64,000 bases of DNA from Ixodes scapularis (taxonomy: Eukaryota > Arthropoda > Arachnida > Ixodida > Ixodidae): NCBI RefSeq assembly GCF_016920785.2, contig NW_024609880.1, positions 59,409,292 to 59,473,291 on the forward strand, given 5' to 3'. Shown here one piece after another: positions 22,094-35,100 of this stretch. Both the position numbers and the translations under genes were made by a program. The notes under the pieces are model-generated. The model ran no database searches. It was not told the DNA's origin and worked only from the letters and a program-made list of their open reading frames with translations. Every line of letters starts with the position of its first letter. Positions within the stretch are counted from its first letter, which is position 1.

Positions 22094-23973
22094 TTAACCT
22101 TTTAAACACCGCAATACGACGCAAAGTTCGAACCACTGAAATTGCTGTTGATAATTCACATATGGCTTCTGAATTGACTGTGAAAAAAATATAGCCAAAT
22201 TAACAATCACTAGGCATGTTTTTTTGCATGTTCCATTTTTGGAACATTGGCATTTCCAGTATACAAAATGCAAGTGTCGTCTTCAACAACATTTATCGAG
22301 TGTAAAATGGGAATTGCTTCTGTTATCTGACGAGAACGGTTTGGCAACTTGAAAGGGCTTCAAAAACTATAAATATAGAAAAGAATGTGTGAAAGACATG
22401 TTTATTCAATGTATGTGTTACGTGGCAGTCAGCGCTTCACAATCACAAGCCGTGGTAAGCTGCAAAGCAATTCTTGTGCAGCCGCTTTTCGCACTGGTGG
22501 CATTTGTTGGTAGTGTTTTTCTTTCGCTTTCTTTTTGCACTCCGCGCATGTTCCTTGTGTAGCTGAGACAATGTAGTGACCGTCAGTCTTCCTTTCCGCG
22601 ATGCTGAGACGAACCCGAGGTCCAGGCCGCAGGGCGAGTTTCTGCTTCAGGTGGAGCTGGGACATGGCGACGTCCCACCTAAAAGCTAGGTGCGTCATGG
22701 TGGCATGTGTGCCCTTGTGATGTTCTCAGTGAAGGATCCATCCTGCGACTACAGTCATGTTGTGAACATTCCTGAAAAGATTCAACCACCACTTTTTGCT
22801 TCGAAGCCTTGGGCGGTAGCTACCAAGGAGGCGGTCCATAAAATCCACACCTCCCATGCCTTCGTTATATTTTTTTTACTGATATGGTTGCGCAATGTCG
22901 AACCTTTTTCTTGCAGCGTCATGAAAAGCCCTTTGCAGTACAAACAGGTTCATGACTGAGATGGTTAGAGGCAACTGTGACCACCGCGTCGTCGTGCCAT
23001 CCACATGCGTATAACACACCGTCAGACTTGTAGTCAAAAGCTCCTCTCGATCCTCTTTTGCGATGACTTTCTGGCTCCTCAGCGGACAACTACCAGTTCT
23101 TGTTTCTCGTACAGTCCCCGTCGCTCTTATTACTTCGTCAGCCAGTTTCGTCAGGATACCGTAAGAGGTGAAAACGTTGCCGAAATAGACCTCATATTGC
23201 TCAGGGCTAAACAGGACAGATACCATGTTGCTAACCACCCTAAGCCCGAGGAGAGGTCTTATCTTTTTCCTTTCTTCCGCAATATATCTTCATCACATAG
23301 GGATATCCATTCGGAGAGCACATCATCCATTTCTTATGGCCAAATCTGAGGGGCTTCCCGCGTATGAACATTTTGCAGGAGTGGTGGCCATAATAGGGCA
23401 CCATGGACTCGTCGACGCTGAGGCTTTCGTGGAACACTCCAAACTGGAGCAAACGGCAAGGAAAGCTGCCATTCAAGCTTCTGCCAACCACCTCAGAGGG
23501 GCCGCTACCAACAAAACTAAAAACTATGTTGAAGTGCAGGCTCCAGTTTACGTTGAATTTTGCTACTGTGAAATGCCAATGTTCCAAAAACGGAACGTTT
23601 GCAAAAAAAAAACAAAAAAAAAAACTCAATGCTAGTAAGAGACGGAAAGGCTTTGGTTATTTATTTTTTTATCACATAATCGCCAATTATTTTCCTTTAT
23701 TTTAAATCTGCTTTGCTCATTTGAACGCCATTTTTTCTTGCGAAATGACGCAACCCACAATTGACTGTGAAAAAACACAAAATACGTCATTTCACAAGCA
23801 CTGATTCAAAGTTTTAAAATGACAAATAGCAGAAGCTAAAATTTCGGTGTTTTCCACAGTCATTAAACAGTATCCGAAAAAAAAAATTAAAAACAAAGCT
23901 ATATACCGAAAAAGAACAAAAAAATTGAGTTTCACACGTTCCAATTTTGGAACATTGGCAAGTAAAAGGTTAA
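22094..23973 (-). mobile_element. piggyBac DNA transposon, decayed
   Basis: The element 22098-23969 is flanked by TTAA on both sides (22094-22097 and 23970-23973), the hallmark of piggyBac insertion. Its ends are CCTTTTA on the left and TAAAAGG on the right, a short perfect inverted repeat. The palindromic motif GTTCC...GGAAC with an A/T spacer lies near both ends and once more inside. The transposase remnant is on the - strand and lacks its N-terminal half, so this 1872-bp copy is shortened and inactive. Confidence 0.85.
22429..23640 (-). pseudogene. piggyBac transposase, C-terminal part
   Basis: Read on the - strand, three frames give successive parts of a DDE_Tnp_1_7 (piggyBac) transposase. 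The frame 23629-23240 holds LSVDESMVPYYGHHSCKMF and FIRGKPLRFG, including the first catalytic Asp (about 23411-23413). The frame 23238-22876 holds VYFGNVFTSYGIL and IRATGTVRETRTGSCPL. In the family the second catalytic Asp is in DNFFTS; here that position reads GNVFTS, so Asp is replaced by Gly. The frame 22698-22429 ends with a Cys motif, CAEC, resembling the C-terminal zinc region. There is a frameshift near 23238 and the N-terminus is missing. Confidence 0.85.
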
Positions 23974-26914
23974 AACAAAGAGCTGCGCCGGCATTTGTTA
24001 GAACGTTCGCTTTGCGCGTGTAGGGTATGTTATATTTATATCAGCAATTTTCGGTTTCACGAATGTTTGTAAATTGAGGTTAGCTATTGATACTTAAACG
24101 CGCCGAATAATTTCTGGCACAGCACAAATATTTTAGCCCAGACAGAAATACAAAATTTCAAACTTCGTCATAATTTTTAAAAACTGAGATTGCTTGAAAT
24201 TATACGTCTGCTGAAATAACAAACTTCGCTTTTAACTCTCTTTTCTTAAGTGCGTGTCTGTGTTCATGAGTGTGTACCAGTACTAAGGCCGCGGCTGTTT
24301 CTGGACTCAATCAAACAAGCAAAAATAAAGAAAATAAATAAAGGAATACCTGAATATTGGTAATATTTTCCAGTCTCTATTTTTATATAACACTCGGGCG
24401 AATTTATAACACCTGAATTATAAAGTAGAGATGTTTGAATGGAATGTTGCCTTAATGAAGCTTTTCTAGAATGGTTGAGGGTTTCGAATTTTTTAATATA
24501 CAGTTTTGTGACATAGTTTTAACCAAATCTAAAAGCCATATCACGCATGTTTTTTGTTTCATACAACAGAGAACTTTATAGTTACTTCTTTGTTTACTCC
24601 AAGATACATATCTGACAAGATACATATTCTTTAGCCAAAAAAATACCAATTAAATTTATCTATTAATGGGATGACTTTTCCTAAATAAATAACGCGACTA
24701 AAAGCAACACCGTCAAAATCCCAGAACAATTATTTCAAGAAAACAAAAAGTAGAATTAAAACAGCTCGTTTGGAGCTTTTCTGAAAATCGGCAATATAGT
24801 TTATACGTCTTTGACTGAGAAATAACCGTTTAGTAAAGCATACTAGAGGTGACGGCTTCCCAATGACGGCAATAAAAAACACTAGTTATATACTTACAAG
24901 TCAAATAAATCAAAATTAATTTCCTGGTTGTCACTTGCAGCTTTGAAAAGAAGTGTAAAGAGTATCCTTCACTTACTTATCAGATATCGCTTTGCGAAAA
25001 ACCAGAAATGAAAAGTCGGCACTTTCCATAATTTCGCGAAGAGGTAAAAGTGATGTTGTATACTTGAAAACAAAAGGCAGGAGTCTGCTTCAATTTCTTG
25101 CAAAACGTCCACGAAGTGTGTTTTTTATCTGTTCATCACTTCGGTTACTAGAGCGTTTCCAACAGAACTCAGATAACCTTGATATAACAAATCCTGTTAT
25201 GCTACTGTTTAAAAAGTTCATCTCGGTCTACAATTGCATGTATAGCTTCGAGAAGCTGAATGGCCAATTATGCTATCAGGTGTATGTTTGCAGTTGTTTC
25301 AGCTCTTATAAGTTACAGCATCTTCGCGCACGACGCGCGGGTTTGACGTATAGCCTTTTTCAAAAGTTGAGACATCAGCGCGCGCGTTGCCGGAGCGGAC
25401 TCGCCTTGATAACAAAGTGGTTCAAAATAGCGAGAGCGAAGTTCCCCATCATTTTCGAAAATCTCGCAGCCAGCGAGTGCCGATGATAAGAGCGCTGCTG
25501 CACGGAAGCGAGTTATACGCGCGGAGGGCTTTAAACTTTTAAAAACGACTGTACATATTCGAGAACTAGAACTCCCTGTTCTGATGCGACAGTGTCCAGA
25601 TTCACCTTTTGTGTATCGGAGCTTTGAAAGTGTGCATAAAATAATAACATCATATTTTTTAAAGATTGTAGTTTTTAGAACTTGCACGGTGTTTTTTTGT
25701 TTTTTTTTCCTGCTCTGTTGAGTACTGATGTACACGTGCTGTTATATGGTTGCTCTTTTGGGGGAGTGTAATTCGCTCATTGCGACTTTTCCGTTTGATA
25801 CTGCCCAGAAAACGGGCCTGGTTCTGGACCTCTCGGAATATTTTCTTTGTACGGCACTCGCCTAATGAGCGCTGCCCGAACATCGTACTCCGTATTGTGA
25901 GTCAGCCTTAAACGTAAGCGTGCCCTCATCTTTCGATTACAAACTAAAATGTAATCAGCCTATAAATTTAGCGTTAGGTAGTGATCCATTAGTTTTGTAC
26001 ATGACTCAACAATATCATGTGTCTTCTCTCAGTGCCAGGCTGAAGAGTTAAATTAACATACATCAGTAGGTTTGTCACAATAACACTTATCCACTGTCCT
26101 GTGATTATTTGTATTCTCGTTGTTTTAAGGTTCCCTTGCTTAGCCGTCTAGATCTGATAAACCAAGACTGAGAAGCCATGTGGGTGGGGCCAATTAACTA
26201 ATCATGCGATAATTTTCAGTACGTTCGTCATTCAAACAACAATACCGACTCCGTCTGCGGCAGGAAATATTTAGACTAATATAGTGTTATTGAAAACTTT
26301 TACTCATCAACATTAGGAAGTGAAATGTAAAGTGGAATGCAGAAAGTTCGATGAGTAAACGCTAGGGGTTATATGTCATTAGATGCACCCACTGACATTG
26401 TTTAAATGTATTGATCCAGACAATCAACGTATTCTAAAATGCTATAAGGACTTCATTGATATATATTGAATTCTGACACAAAGATGTTGGAATTAAACTT
26501 GAACTTATTCAGTTCTATGAGACATACAGTTTTGTGACGCGATTGGTCAGAACTTTGTGCTCCAGTCATTTACCTTTGTTAACGCAGCGAATTCTTTGTT
26601 TCTTCTGCCTATATTTTTATTTGCGTGTTCCAAGACGTTGAAGTCTGGCCTTTCTTACTTTTCGCGCTGGAAAACCGCGCACTACCACTGCAATATAAAC
26701 AATTGGGGCACAGATCAATGTTGAAACCCGGGTGAGCAAAACCTTCAAGCTATAAAAGCAGTCCTAAACTACGGTCGACAAAATACTGCCGAGTAACCAA
26801 GTGTGTCGAAAAATATGTATTTGCCTTACCCCCTTACATTTATTTGATTTTGAATTATTTACTTTTTTTTAGCTCTTTTGGTCTTCATTACTTACACGAT
26901 ATACATATATATAA
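23974..26914. other. Long intergenic region, no gene recognised
   Basis: About 2.9 kb of AT-rich DNA. Open frames at 24992-25486 (+, 164 codons) and 25313-25883 (-) overlap each other and have no recognisable domain, signal peptide or splice signals I can support. I see no transposon ends. Confidence 0.45.
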
Positions 26915-27507
26915 ATCTTGTGAATAATTCTTGATAAATTTGTCATCACTTTAAACAAGGCAGTTTGTGTAAAACCCTGTTAACCTCATTACGTATGATC
27001 ATCTTTCAGACACGAAAAAAACACAAAAAAACCGGCGAGGATAAACAATACGTCGATATCCTGAACTCTTATTCAGAATTGTAATTTACGAAATCACCAT
27101 GTGAGTGGCTTTTGAAGCATTTCTCTTCGGCTTGCTATTTTTCGCTAAGACAACACTCATAGAAGGCTCTAGATATATCACTTATATTTTGCTTAAGAAC
27201 AGTACAGACAAGTAATTGAGACATGTAATGATATGCCAGGTATCAAAACTCTGGTTCAAGTGGCGAATAAGCTAAACATTGAAAAACCAGAATTGCGAAC
27301 TGCCCTTGGTAAATCAACTAAACAAGGGCATCATCTTTCCTCCTCATAGCCGAGTTTAAAATCGTGCAAAAATTTGAACAGGTGCAGTCTAAATTGCAAT
27401 AGGATACAGCCCTCTGAACGCATACCTTTCCGTTCGCACCTTTCACAGTTTACTTCGATATGCGGTTTTATCAGCATTGCAATCTGCTTTTCACTTCACC
27501 GATTGGA

Positions 27508-27575
27508 TTACGCTATTGACGGTATTGCTTTAAAGGGCGGGTACAGAATTCTTACTTTGATGCCGTGTATATAAG
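27508..27575 (+). promoter_or_regulatory. Promoter of cuticle gene 3
   Basis: TATATAAG at 27568-27575 lies 61 bp before the ATG. The block TTACGCTATTGACGG...GCTTTAAAGGGCGGGT (27508-27542) is shared with genes 1 and 4. Confidence 0.65.
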
Positions 27576-27636
27576 GCATTAGGACCTTCTACACTGCCAC
27601 CATTTCCACTTAACTTCAAGAGGAAAAGAATCCACC

Positions 27637-30600
27637 ATGTTCTCCAAGGTGGGAGAGTCTAACACAAGCTCGTAGCTGCCTTGGATTTCAAAATTGGCAG
27701 CCTCTTACTCGCGTTTTCTGTGACTGGAATAACAACGCCCTGTTTACTTCCAGGTCCTTGTGTGCTGCCTCTTCGCCTACGTGGCTTGCGGAGTTGTTGT
27801 GGAACATGTGAGTAGGGCCGGGGAGTGCCTAGCATTTTGGAAGTACCTACTTAATTCACGAATACCTCTTCGCACTGTCGATATTTCTTTATATGGATTA
27901 ACGTAGCTATTGTAACCAGGATACGCAAATCAAAATCTTGCATTTCGTTTTTATGCACTCAGGTGGAAGTTAGGTAGCCCTCCAAATGTAAGCAGCGAAG
28001 TCATAATGACGTTGGTTCACCACCAGAACGCGAAGACACTTCGCAATGCTGTATCACAGACGCAATGACTTCCTTATCAAGCACGATATTGCTATTTCCA
28101 ACTACGCCATATGAAGTAGAAGGGCTTATAAGTAAAATTAAAAATAATGCCGCAGCTGGCGTAGATGACTTCAAGCCAAGGCCTGTCAAATATGTCTCCC
28201 AACAAATATCTTATATCTTGTCACATGTAATCAATCTTACTCTAGAAACTGGAATATTTTCTAACGAACTAAAAATTGCAAGAGGTACTCCAATCTATAA
28301 GGGTGGCGGGGAACACCTTCTACAGAATTAGAGACCAATCTCGGTTTTGCCAATTTTTTCAAAAATATTCGAAGGGGTTATAAAGTCTAGATTAGACAAT
28401 TTTTTCCAGGAACAATGTATTAAACAAATGTCAATATGGCTTTCAAAAATCTAAATCAGCAGAGCAGGCACTTGTAGAAGTAAAGGATAAAATTATAAGC
28501 AATATTGAAAATAGATTATACACCTTAGGCTTATTCCTAGATTTTAGAAAGTCCTTCGATACGATCCAACATGACATATTACTAATTAAGCTTCAAAGGT
28601 ACGGCATACGTGGGGTTGCTTTGACTTTAATATAAGACTACGTCCAAGATCGCATGCAGTATGTTTATATTAACAACAATTATTCTAATTCACTCAAAAT
28701 GAAGTACGGTGTTCCGCAAGGGTCTATTTTGGGCCCGCTCTTATTTCTTCTTTATGTGAATGATATCACAATTATTCTGGGATCCCCTGAGCTGGTCATG
28801 TACGCAGACGACACTAAGGCGTTTTTTGCTTCAACCTCTAAAGCGGTCTTAGAATCTATGAGAAATAATTAACTAGACAATCTATCGGCGTGGCTTTAAA
28901 ATAATAAACTACAACTAAACGTGAAAAAAACAATATATATAATTTTTACTCCCGTTAATAGGTGCGACAACACTAAGGTGACAATATATTTCGGAAATGA
29001 AATTATAAAGGAGGTTACAGAACAAAAATTTCTTGGTGTGTGGTTCAATCGGGAGTTAAGTTGGAACACGCACATAAATAAACTGAGCTCTGAGCTATCC
29101 CGAGCCATCGGATGTATTTATAAAATAAGAAATCTCATACCTTTGTGGCTAAAAAAATATATACTACGCTTTATTTTATTCCAAACTGTGTTATTGCATT
29201 TTAGTCTGGGGCACGACATCGGCAACCAATTATAATAGGTTGATCATCTTACAAAAAAAAATTCTACGACTATTTGAAGATTATAAAGGTTAGCCTCAAG
29301 ATCTCCCAACTAAACCGCTGTTCAACAAATATGGCCTACTTAAAGTGAATCAAATTTATTATTTTAAATTATTACTGATAATACACACAAAAAAACTCTT
29401 CGCAATTCCGTCAGAAAACACAACGTATCACAGACTTAGACATAGAATCAGACGACCTCCAAAAATACGCACCAATTACGGAAAACAAACGACATGCTTC
29501 CAAGTCGCCAAAATCTTGAATAATACAGAAGATCTAATAGATTTTAACTGCAATATCCTTCAATTCAAAAAAAGACTAAAGACACTTCTGGTGGGCAGTG
29601 ACATTGTGTTATGATATATGTGTACTGTGTACTTATTAAATCATGTCCATATTTCACTTTTGAATTGTTAAAACATGTTCCTGACTAATTCGTTTTTATT
29701 TTTCTTTGCCGAGAAAAAATTATTGTGGGATAATTGATCGATCCTGTTTTATATTGTTTCTCAGTTGTATAGAATTTTAGAGATTCTTTTCTCTTAATTT
29801 TCGTGTTCAAAAATCTATGTACCCCGCACTGCTGTGTTAGAACTGTAAAGGGGACAGAGACCTCGTCAGGCATCACGCATTTAGTCTCTGCCCACCTCCC
29901 GGTCAATCCAGAAAGAAAGGAAATAAAGAAAGAAAATATAATTCAATGTAAAGTGCTTAAGGAATATAAAATATATGTGTACGCCAGCTTTCAATTATTA
30001 CGGACGAAGCTTCTAAACTGTTGAAATCTTAAACGCGCTACTAAAAAACAACTTTCTTTCTTTCTTTTTTGTGGCAATTACCGTGTTGAATTTTGATGCA
30101 CCTGAGATTGGGAAAAATGGAAAATAACTTTATTTGCCGAACGGAAGGCGTTCGAATTTAAGCCTTTCCTGCCAATAGTTCAACCATTCCGTTGGATATA
30201 TTTTTATTGCAGTTATGCTTCAACTATTCACTTTAGCTTTTCTTTGCCAAACACAACTACGTCATGTTTCAACATGGCAACCGTCACACAAAAAAGTTCG
30301 AAGTTTACAATATTTAGTAAAATCAGCGCGCTTACTTCTATGGATTACCTACGGATTTATTTATAACCCGTTTGTCTTCAAAAGCTAGTCAACTCAAATA
30401 TTTTCAGCGTTATACAGGCTATTGTTTTACTTACTATAAATATTAATTAGGTCTCGATCCTTGTATTAACACTTTTCCTTTTATTTAATCGCAGCACCCA
30501 CCCCAGCCTTACAGCTTCGGCTATGACAACGTCGACGAGTTCGGCACCCGCATGACCCGCCAGGAAACCGGAGATGAGTTCAACAACAAGGTCGGCTCCT

Positions 30601-30914
30601 ACAGCTACGTTGATGCCCTCGGTGTCACTCGTCTGGTAAAGTACGTCGCCGACGCCACCGGCTTCCACCCTACTGTCGAGACCAACGAGCCAGGAACCAA
30701 GACCTCGGTCCCAGCGGACGCCCCGTTCTTCTCCAGCGCCGTTGAGGGCCCACACCCGGTCGTTGTCAAGGCTGCCCCAGTGGCCGCTGTTCACGCCGTT
30801 CACGCTGCTCCAGTTGCCGTGCGAGCCGTTCACGCCGCCCCAGTGGTGCACGCTGCTCCCTTCGCCTACGCCCACCACGCTCCTCTCGCCTACGGTCTTG
30901 CCAAGCACTTCTAA
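27637..30914 (+). CDS. Cuticle protein, R&R chitin-binding type (gene 3)
   Basis: Three exons: 27637-27648 (MFSK), 27754-27807 (VLVCCLFAYVACGVVVEH) and 30495-30914; introns of 105 and 2687 bp, phase 0. The product has 161 residues with the same plan as its sisters: signal peptide, HPPQPYSFGYDNVDEF, a Chitin_bind_4 domain with DALGVTRLVKYVADATGF, and an Ala/Val/His tail ending AYGLAKHF. The large second intron is due to a LINE inserted at 28008-29937; the sister intron in gene 4 is 782 bp and lacks it. The splice sites remain intact. ATTAAA directly follows the stop region (about 30917) as a possible poly(A) signal. Secreted structural cuticle protein by family knowledge. Confidence 0.92.
28008..29937 (+). 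mobile_element. LINE inserted in intron 2 of gene 3
   Basis: A 5'-truncated LINE of 1930 bp, flanked by ATAAT (28003-28007 and 29938-29942). RT motifs are readable in several frames: LGLFLDFRKSFDTIQHDILL (near 28530), YGVPQGSILGPLLFLLYVND (near 28700) and MYADDT (near 28800), then a C-terminal region to 29614. Stops and frameshifts break it (for example 28331, 28635 and 28872). The 3' end has an AAATAAAGAAAGAAA tail. The paralogous intron of gene 4 (near 37395) is the empty site. CR1/Jockey-type by motif wording. Confidence 0.85.
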
Positions 30915-31675
30915 GATATTAAAAAAGTAAACTCCAATTAATCGCTTGGCACTCCCTTTTTGTGGGCTCGGTTTGAGATATTATTGAAATAACTGCTTCC
31001 AAGGTGAAAGCTGCTTATACATGCAGCACTTCAATGCTAGACTCTATTCGAAAAACTCCACCTTTAGCGCGAGCTTTCCGCCCTGTAATATATACTGTGA
31101 GCACGCAGGCACGCGCATCCAAGGGATAGCGGGAGCCAGCGAGCTCGCACTGAAAACGGAGCTTTTAGCCTCAGCTTATGGTTGAAGAGATTATAGTCAT
31201 GAGCAGAACTTTCCTCTTTGTTTATATTAGTGAAATTGAATATGAGCTAGGCAGATATTCATTGTCACTTCAATAAGAACCCATGCGTCTACGTTCCCAT
31301 AAAGAAAGAGCTCATGGATCCAAGCAGACTGATGTAGACGGGGGTGGAGAAGTGACAGGCCCCCCAAAAAAACGCTTAAATCCGAATGACATCTGCGCTG
31401 TCACTCAATGTGACACTTCGTAAACTCATGCCATTCCCCATGAGATCATTTCGCAGTAATTGGCTCTAGGATTACCGTGGGCAAAACATGGGCCCATCTA
31501 CATTTTTCAGTGTTCGGTGTTAAGCGATGCACTGAAGAGAACACAAATATTCAAAAAGCGTCCGAACGTCTACATTATTTTACAGACCGTACATTCAGCG
31601 AATTACTGTAAACTACGGGACATGTTCAGTGAAATTCGAGATGCAAATATCAGATTGGATCAAAAGCTCGATCTA

Positions 31676-32190
31676 CAGGGTGATTCAAGGAGAGGCCGGG
31701 CTCTTTACATCGACCGCAAAATTCGGTTTCGTAACCTATCGCGCCACGACTTTGTGCAGCGTTGCCCACAGATGGTGCATTATATTGTAAAATTTGCCAA
31801 GAGCGAACTTACCTGAGGAAAAAGTGAAGAAAGAAAAAAAGTTGAGCTCCTCTGGAAAGGCAGCGACACCACCGGTCTTCAAACAACATGGCGCCGTTTC
31901 GCACGGGAGACAAGAGATGGCGCAACGAACGCCGCCAACGAACGAGCATACGGCGCCGAGAGCCAGCGTGTTTAGTAGACGATCTTTTCGACTAAGAAAG
32001 GGCGCGCGTTCCGCAGGCGGCGACAGCCGCAGAAACAAAAACAGGCGCGGTAACAACAAGGAACTGCAGTTCCTTGTCTGCTAAAGACGCAGGCTCTCGG
32101 CGTCGTATGCTTGTTCTTTGGCGGCAGTTGGCGTCGCGACCGCTTGCGCCATCTCTTGTCTTCCGTGCGAAACGGTGCCGTGCTGTTTGT
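31676..32190. mobile_element. Foldback DNA element, truncated copy
   Basis: It begins CAGGGTGATTCAAGGAG next to TA (31674-31675), where copy B has the empty sequence GATCTATATG. The left arm (to about 32060) is followed, after the palindrome AAGGAACTGCAGTTCCTT, by part of an inverted right arm that includes GCCATCTCTTGTCTTCCGTG. The right arm stops at about 32190 where a LINE begins, so the right terminus is missing. It is the same family as the larger element at 49502-51106. Confidence 0.75.
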
Positions 32191-35100
32191 TCACAGTGTT
32201 GTTTGTTTACACTGGATAAGTTAACACTTATCCAGTGTGAGCAATATTCGAGGCGCCACAACCTCGAGGTGAAGGGAATTCCAAAGACTTAGACGGAAAG
32301 CGTCACGGATCTGATAATTCAGATCTGAAGTCTAATTGGAGAGCAAATTACCTTGACCGACATCAAAACTTGCCACCGCGTTCCGATTAGGGAGATGACG
32401 AAAAGTAACTGAACATAGTTACAGTCGCGAATACAGGGACAAGGACAGAGGAGAGGAACACGTAGACGACAGACAGGGGCCCGAGTTGGTATTTCACGAA
32501 ATACCAACTCGCCCAAGTGTCTACTCTACTACGAAAAGTAACGTCATAGTCCTATTTCAAAGGCAGCAAAAACGAGACACTGTTCTCGATAAGGCAAAGA
32601 AAAGAAGGATTACATGTGAGGTCCTAGGTCTTCCAGATACCACGCCTTTTTACGTAAGCAAGCATTTATGCCCCACCCTGAAAAGACTACTTGGAATAGC
32701 AACGTCACGGAAGCGTGAGATGCAATGGCGATACGTTTGGATGAAAAATGCCAAGATACTTGCTCGTAAGGCAAGGAATGCCCCAATCGTTACCATTTCC
32801 GATGAAATAGATCATGATAACATCTGCTAGCCGAAAGCTACTTTTATGAAAACTTCAATGTTTGATTTTTTTTCCCGATATGACTGGAAATCTTGGAATG
32901 GTGACACTAGAAGTCCTAAACCGATATTTAAAACAGCGGACTAATAGATCATTGAGCTTATTTCCCCTAAATGTGCAATCCAGCAGATTAAAAGGCAAAG
33001 ACCCACGTTGGTTTTTGAGTGACAAGATACCATTTTTGATGTTGTCATGCTCACCGAAACGTGGTACAGAGATGATGATGCTTTCTTTGTTCTACCGGAT
33101 TAGTCATTTTGTCCTTAATCGGGGTTACCGTCGTGGTGGCGGTGTGTCGCTGCAGACTAGTGTTTCTGGATTTGAGCTGCTCAGCAATTATTCTATTATG
33201 ACGCCGGACTATGAAGCACTTTGTATGAAAAAATCGTGACATCTACTCAGTTTTATACCACCCACCTACTGGAAACGTTGCCTTCTTAATTAGCTTCCTA
33301 GAAAATGTATTTTATTTGGTCAATGATGAAAGATATCAGTTGTTCCTCGGTGGCGATTTCAATATAAACATGTCAGAAGACTCTCGCCTCAAAGATGAAT
33401 TGATTGTTTTACTGATGTCTAATAGTTTTTGTAATGTGATCATACCGCCGACACGATTACAAGCTCATTATCAATATTGATCGATCTTTTTGTGACCAAC
33501 CATGATGAGAGCAATATCACCGCGGGTGTTCTTATTTTTGGGCTAAGTGATCACCTTCCAATATTCATGTTTGTAATCAAAATATTTCACTAAAAGAAAC
33601 TGTTAGACCTCCTTTAATATTACAAGACATAACACATAAGAAATTCAAAGAAAACATTATTACTATTGATTGGAGTCATGTGCTGCGGTCTAATGATGTC
33701 AACGAATGCTATGACCTTTTCTTAAACGAACTGAAACGTGGCTATTGCACAGCGTTTCCATACAAAACAATTTATGTCAACAAAAAGTCTCGAAAGCCCT
33801 AGATCAGGAGACAGCTCTTGAAACAAATTAAAAAAAGAAATCTTCTGTATGATTCCTTTCTTAAAACTCGAGACGAAGTAAAGTTGCGTGAATTTAAACA
33901 ATTTAGAAACTTCGTAAATACTCTGTTAAAACGTGCAAAATAACGTTATTTTGCTGCCAAATTGAATGAGTTGTGTTTTAGGCCGCCCGAACTTATGTGG
34001 TAGCGTTTGAACTACTTAATGCGGAGCCCGAACCACGACGGTATTGAAAGCATGATCATTAATAATAGGGAAGTATCCGGTACCGAACTTAGCAATTCAA
34101 TGACTATTTTGTAGGTGTGGAATAGAGTACTTCTAACAGTACAGCCATAAATACATTTAGCACCGGCAACGAAATCATTGTTTTTAAATCCTACTGATGA
34201 AGGCGAAGCTTTCCCCACATATATGAACATAAAAAATAGCCGTAGTGCTGACTGTGAGGATCTCCAAATCAGACCTGTGAAATTTGTCTTGGATTTGATA
34301 CTTCCATGCTTAACTCATTTGCATAATCTCATATTATCATCCGGTATATTCCTTAAGAGGATGCAGGTGGCTAAAGTTTCTGTTCTTTATAGAAGTGAGG
34401 ATAGGAATGATCTGAGTAAAAACCGTCTGATTTCCATCTTTCCAATTTTTTCGAAGCCCATTGAAAAAATCATGTGTTCTCGACTTTTCAATTTTCTGGG
34501 CAAATACACCTTGTTGACGGAGTCGCAATTCGGTTTTGGGAAACATATATCCACAGAAACAGCGTTACTTGTACAGAAAGAAATAATATTAGACAATTTT
34601 GAGAATAAACTTTTAACTTTAGGGATCTTCATAGATTTTAGCAAAGCGTTCGATCAAATAAACCACCAGACTCTTCTTTACAAGTTAAAAAGTTACGGTA
34701 TACGTGGTAGTCCCTTATCACTTTCTGGCGTCCTACCTACAATATCGCCACGAATATGGTCAGATTGGAAACTCGTCATCCAACATGCAGCGCATTTTCT
34801 CTGGGGTTCCACAGGAAAGCATATTAAATCCCCAGTTGTTTATTATTTACGTCAATGTTATTGCAAAGATAGAAACTTCCGCCAAGCTGATTATGTATGC
34901 AGATGATACTAGCATTTTTTTTCTGACTCAAGGGATGACACTCACTTCCAAAGGAAACTATTTTTTACGCATGTTAAAACACTGGGTCACCCTAAATTCT
35001 CCGTCTAATAACCCAACCAATACAGAAGCAGTCCTTCTTAAATGTTCAGGATCACGGATCGCATTGTCCAGTGATTTGTACTTTGGGACAAATATAGTAG

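Larger units (their letters stand above)
26915..31675 (+). repeat. Segmental duplication copy A (contains gene 3)
   Basis: This segment aligns with 36249-41674. The shared unit runs from TCTTGTGAATAATTC through the gene 3 promoter, exons, introns and about 760 bp of 3' flank to GAAAGCTCGATCTA-like sequence (AAAAGCTCGATCTA). Without its LINE (1.9 kb) copy A is about 2.8 kb; copy B without its inserts is about 2.9 kb. Both are in the same orientation. Confidence 0.85.

Noticed and set aside
24992..25735. Overlapping open frames of 164 and 140 codons on opposite strands
   Set aside because: Mutual shadows without motifs; no support for either as a gene.
31794..32084. Basic open frames in the foldback elements (also 49588-49893)
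   Set aside because: They lie in inverted arms of a non-coding transposon and change independently between copies.
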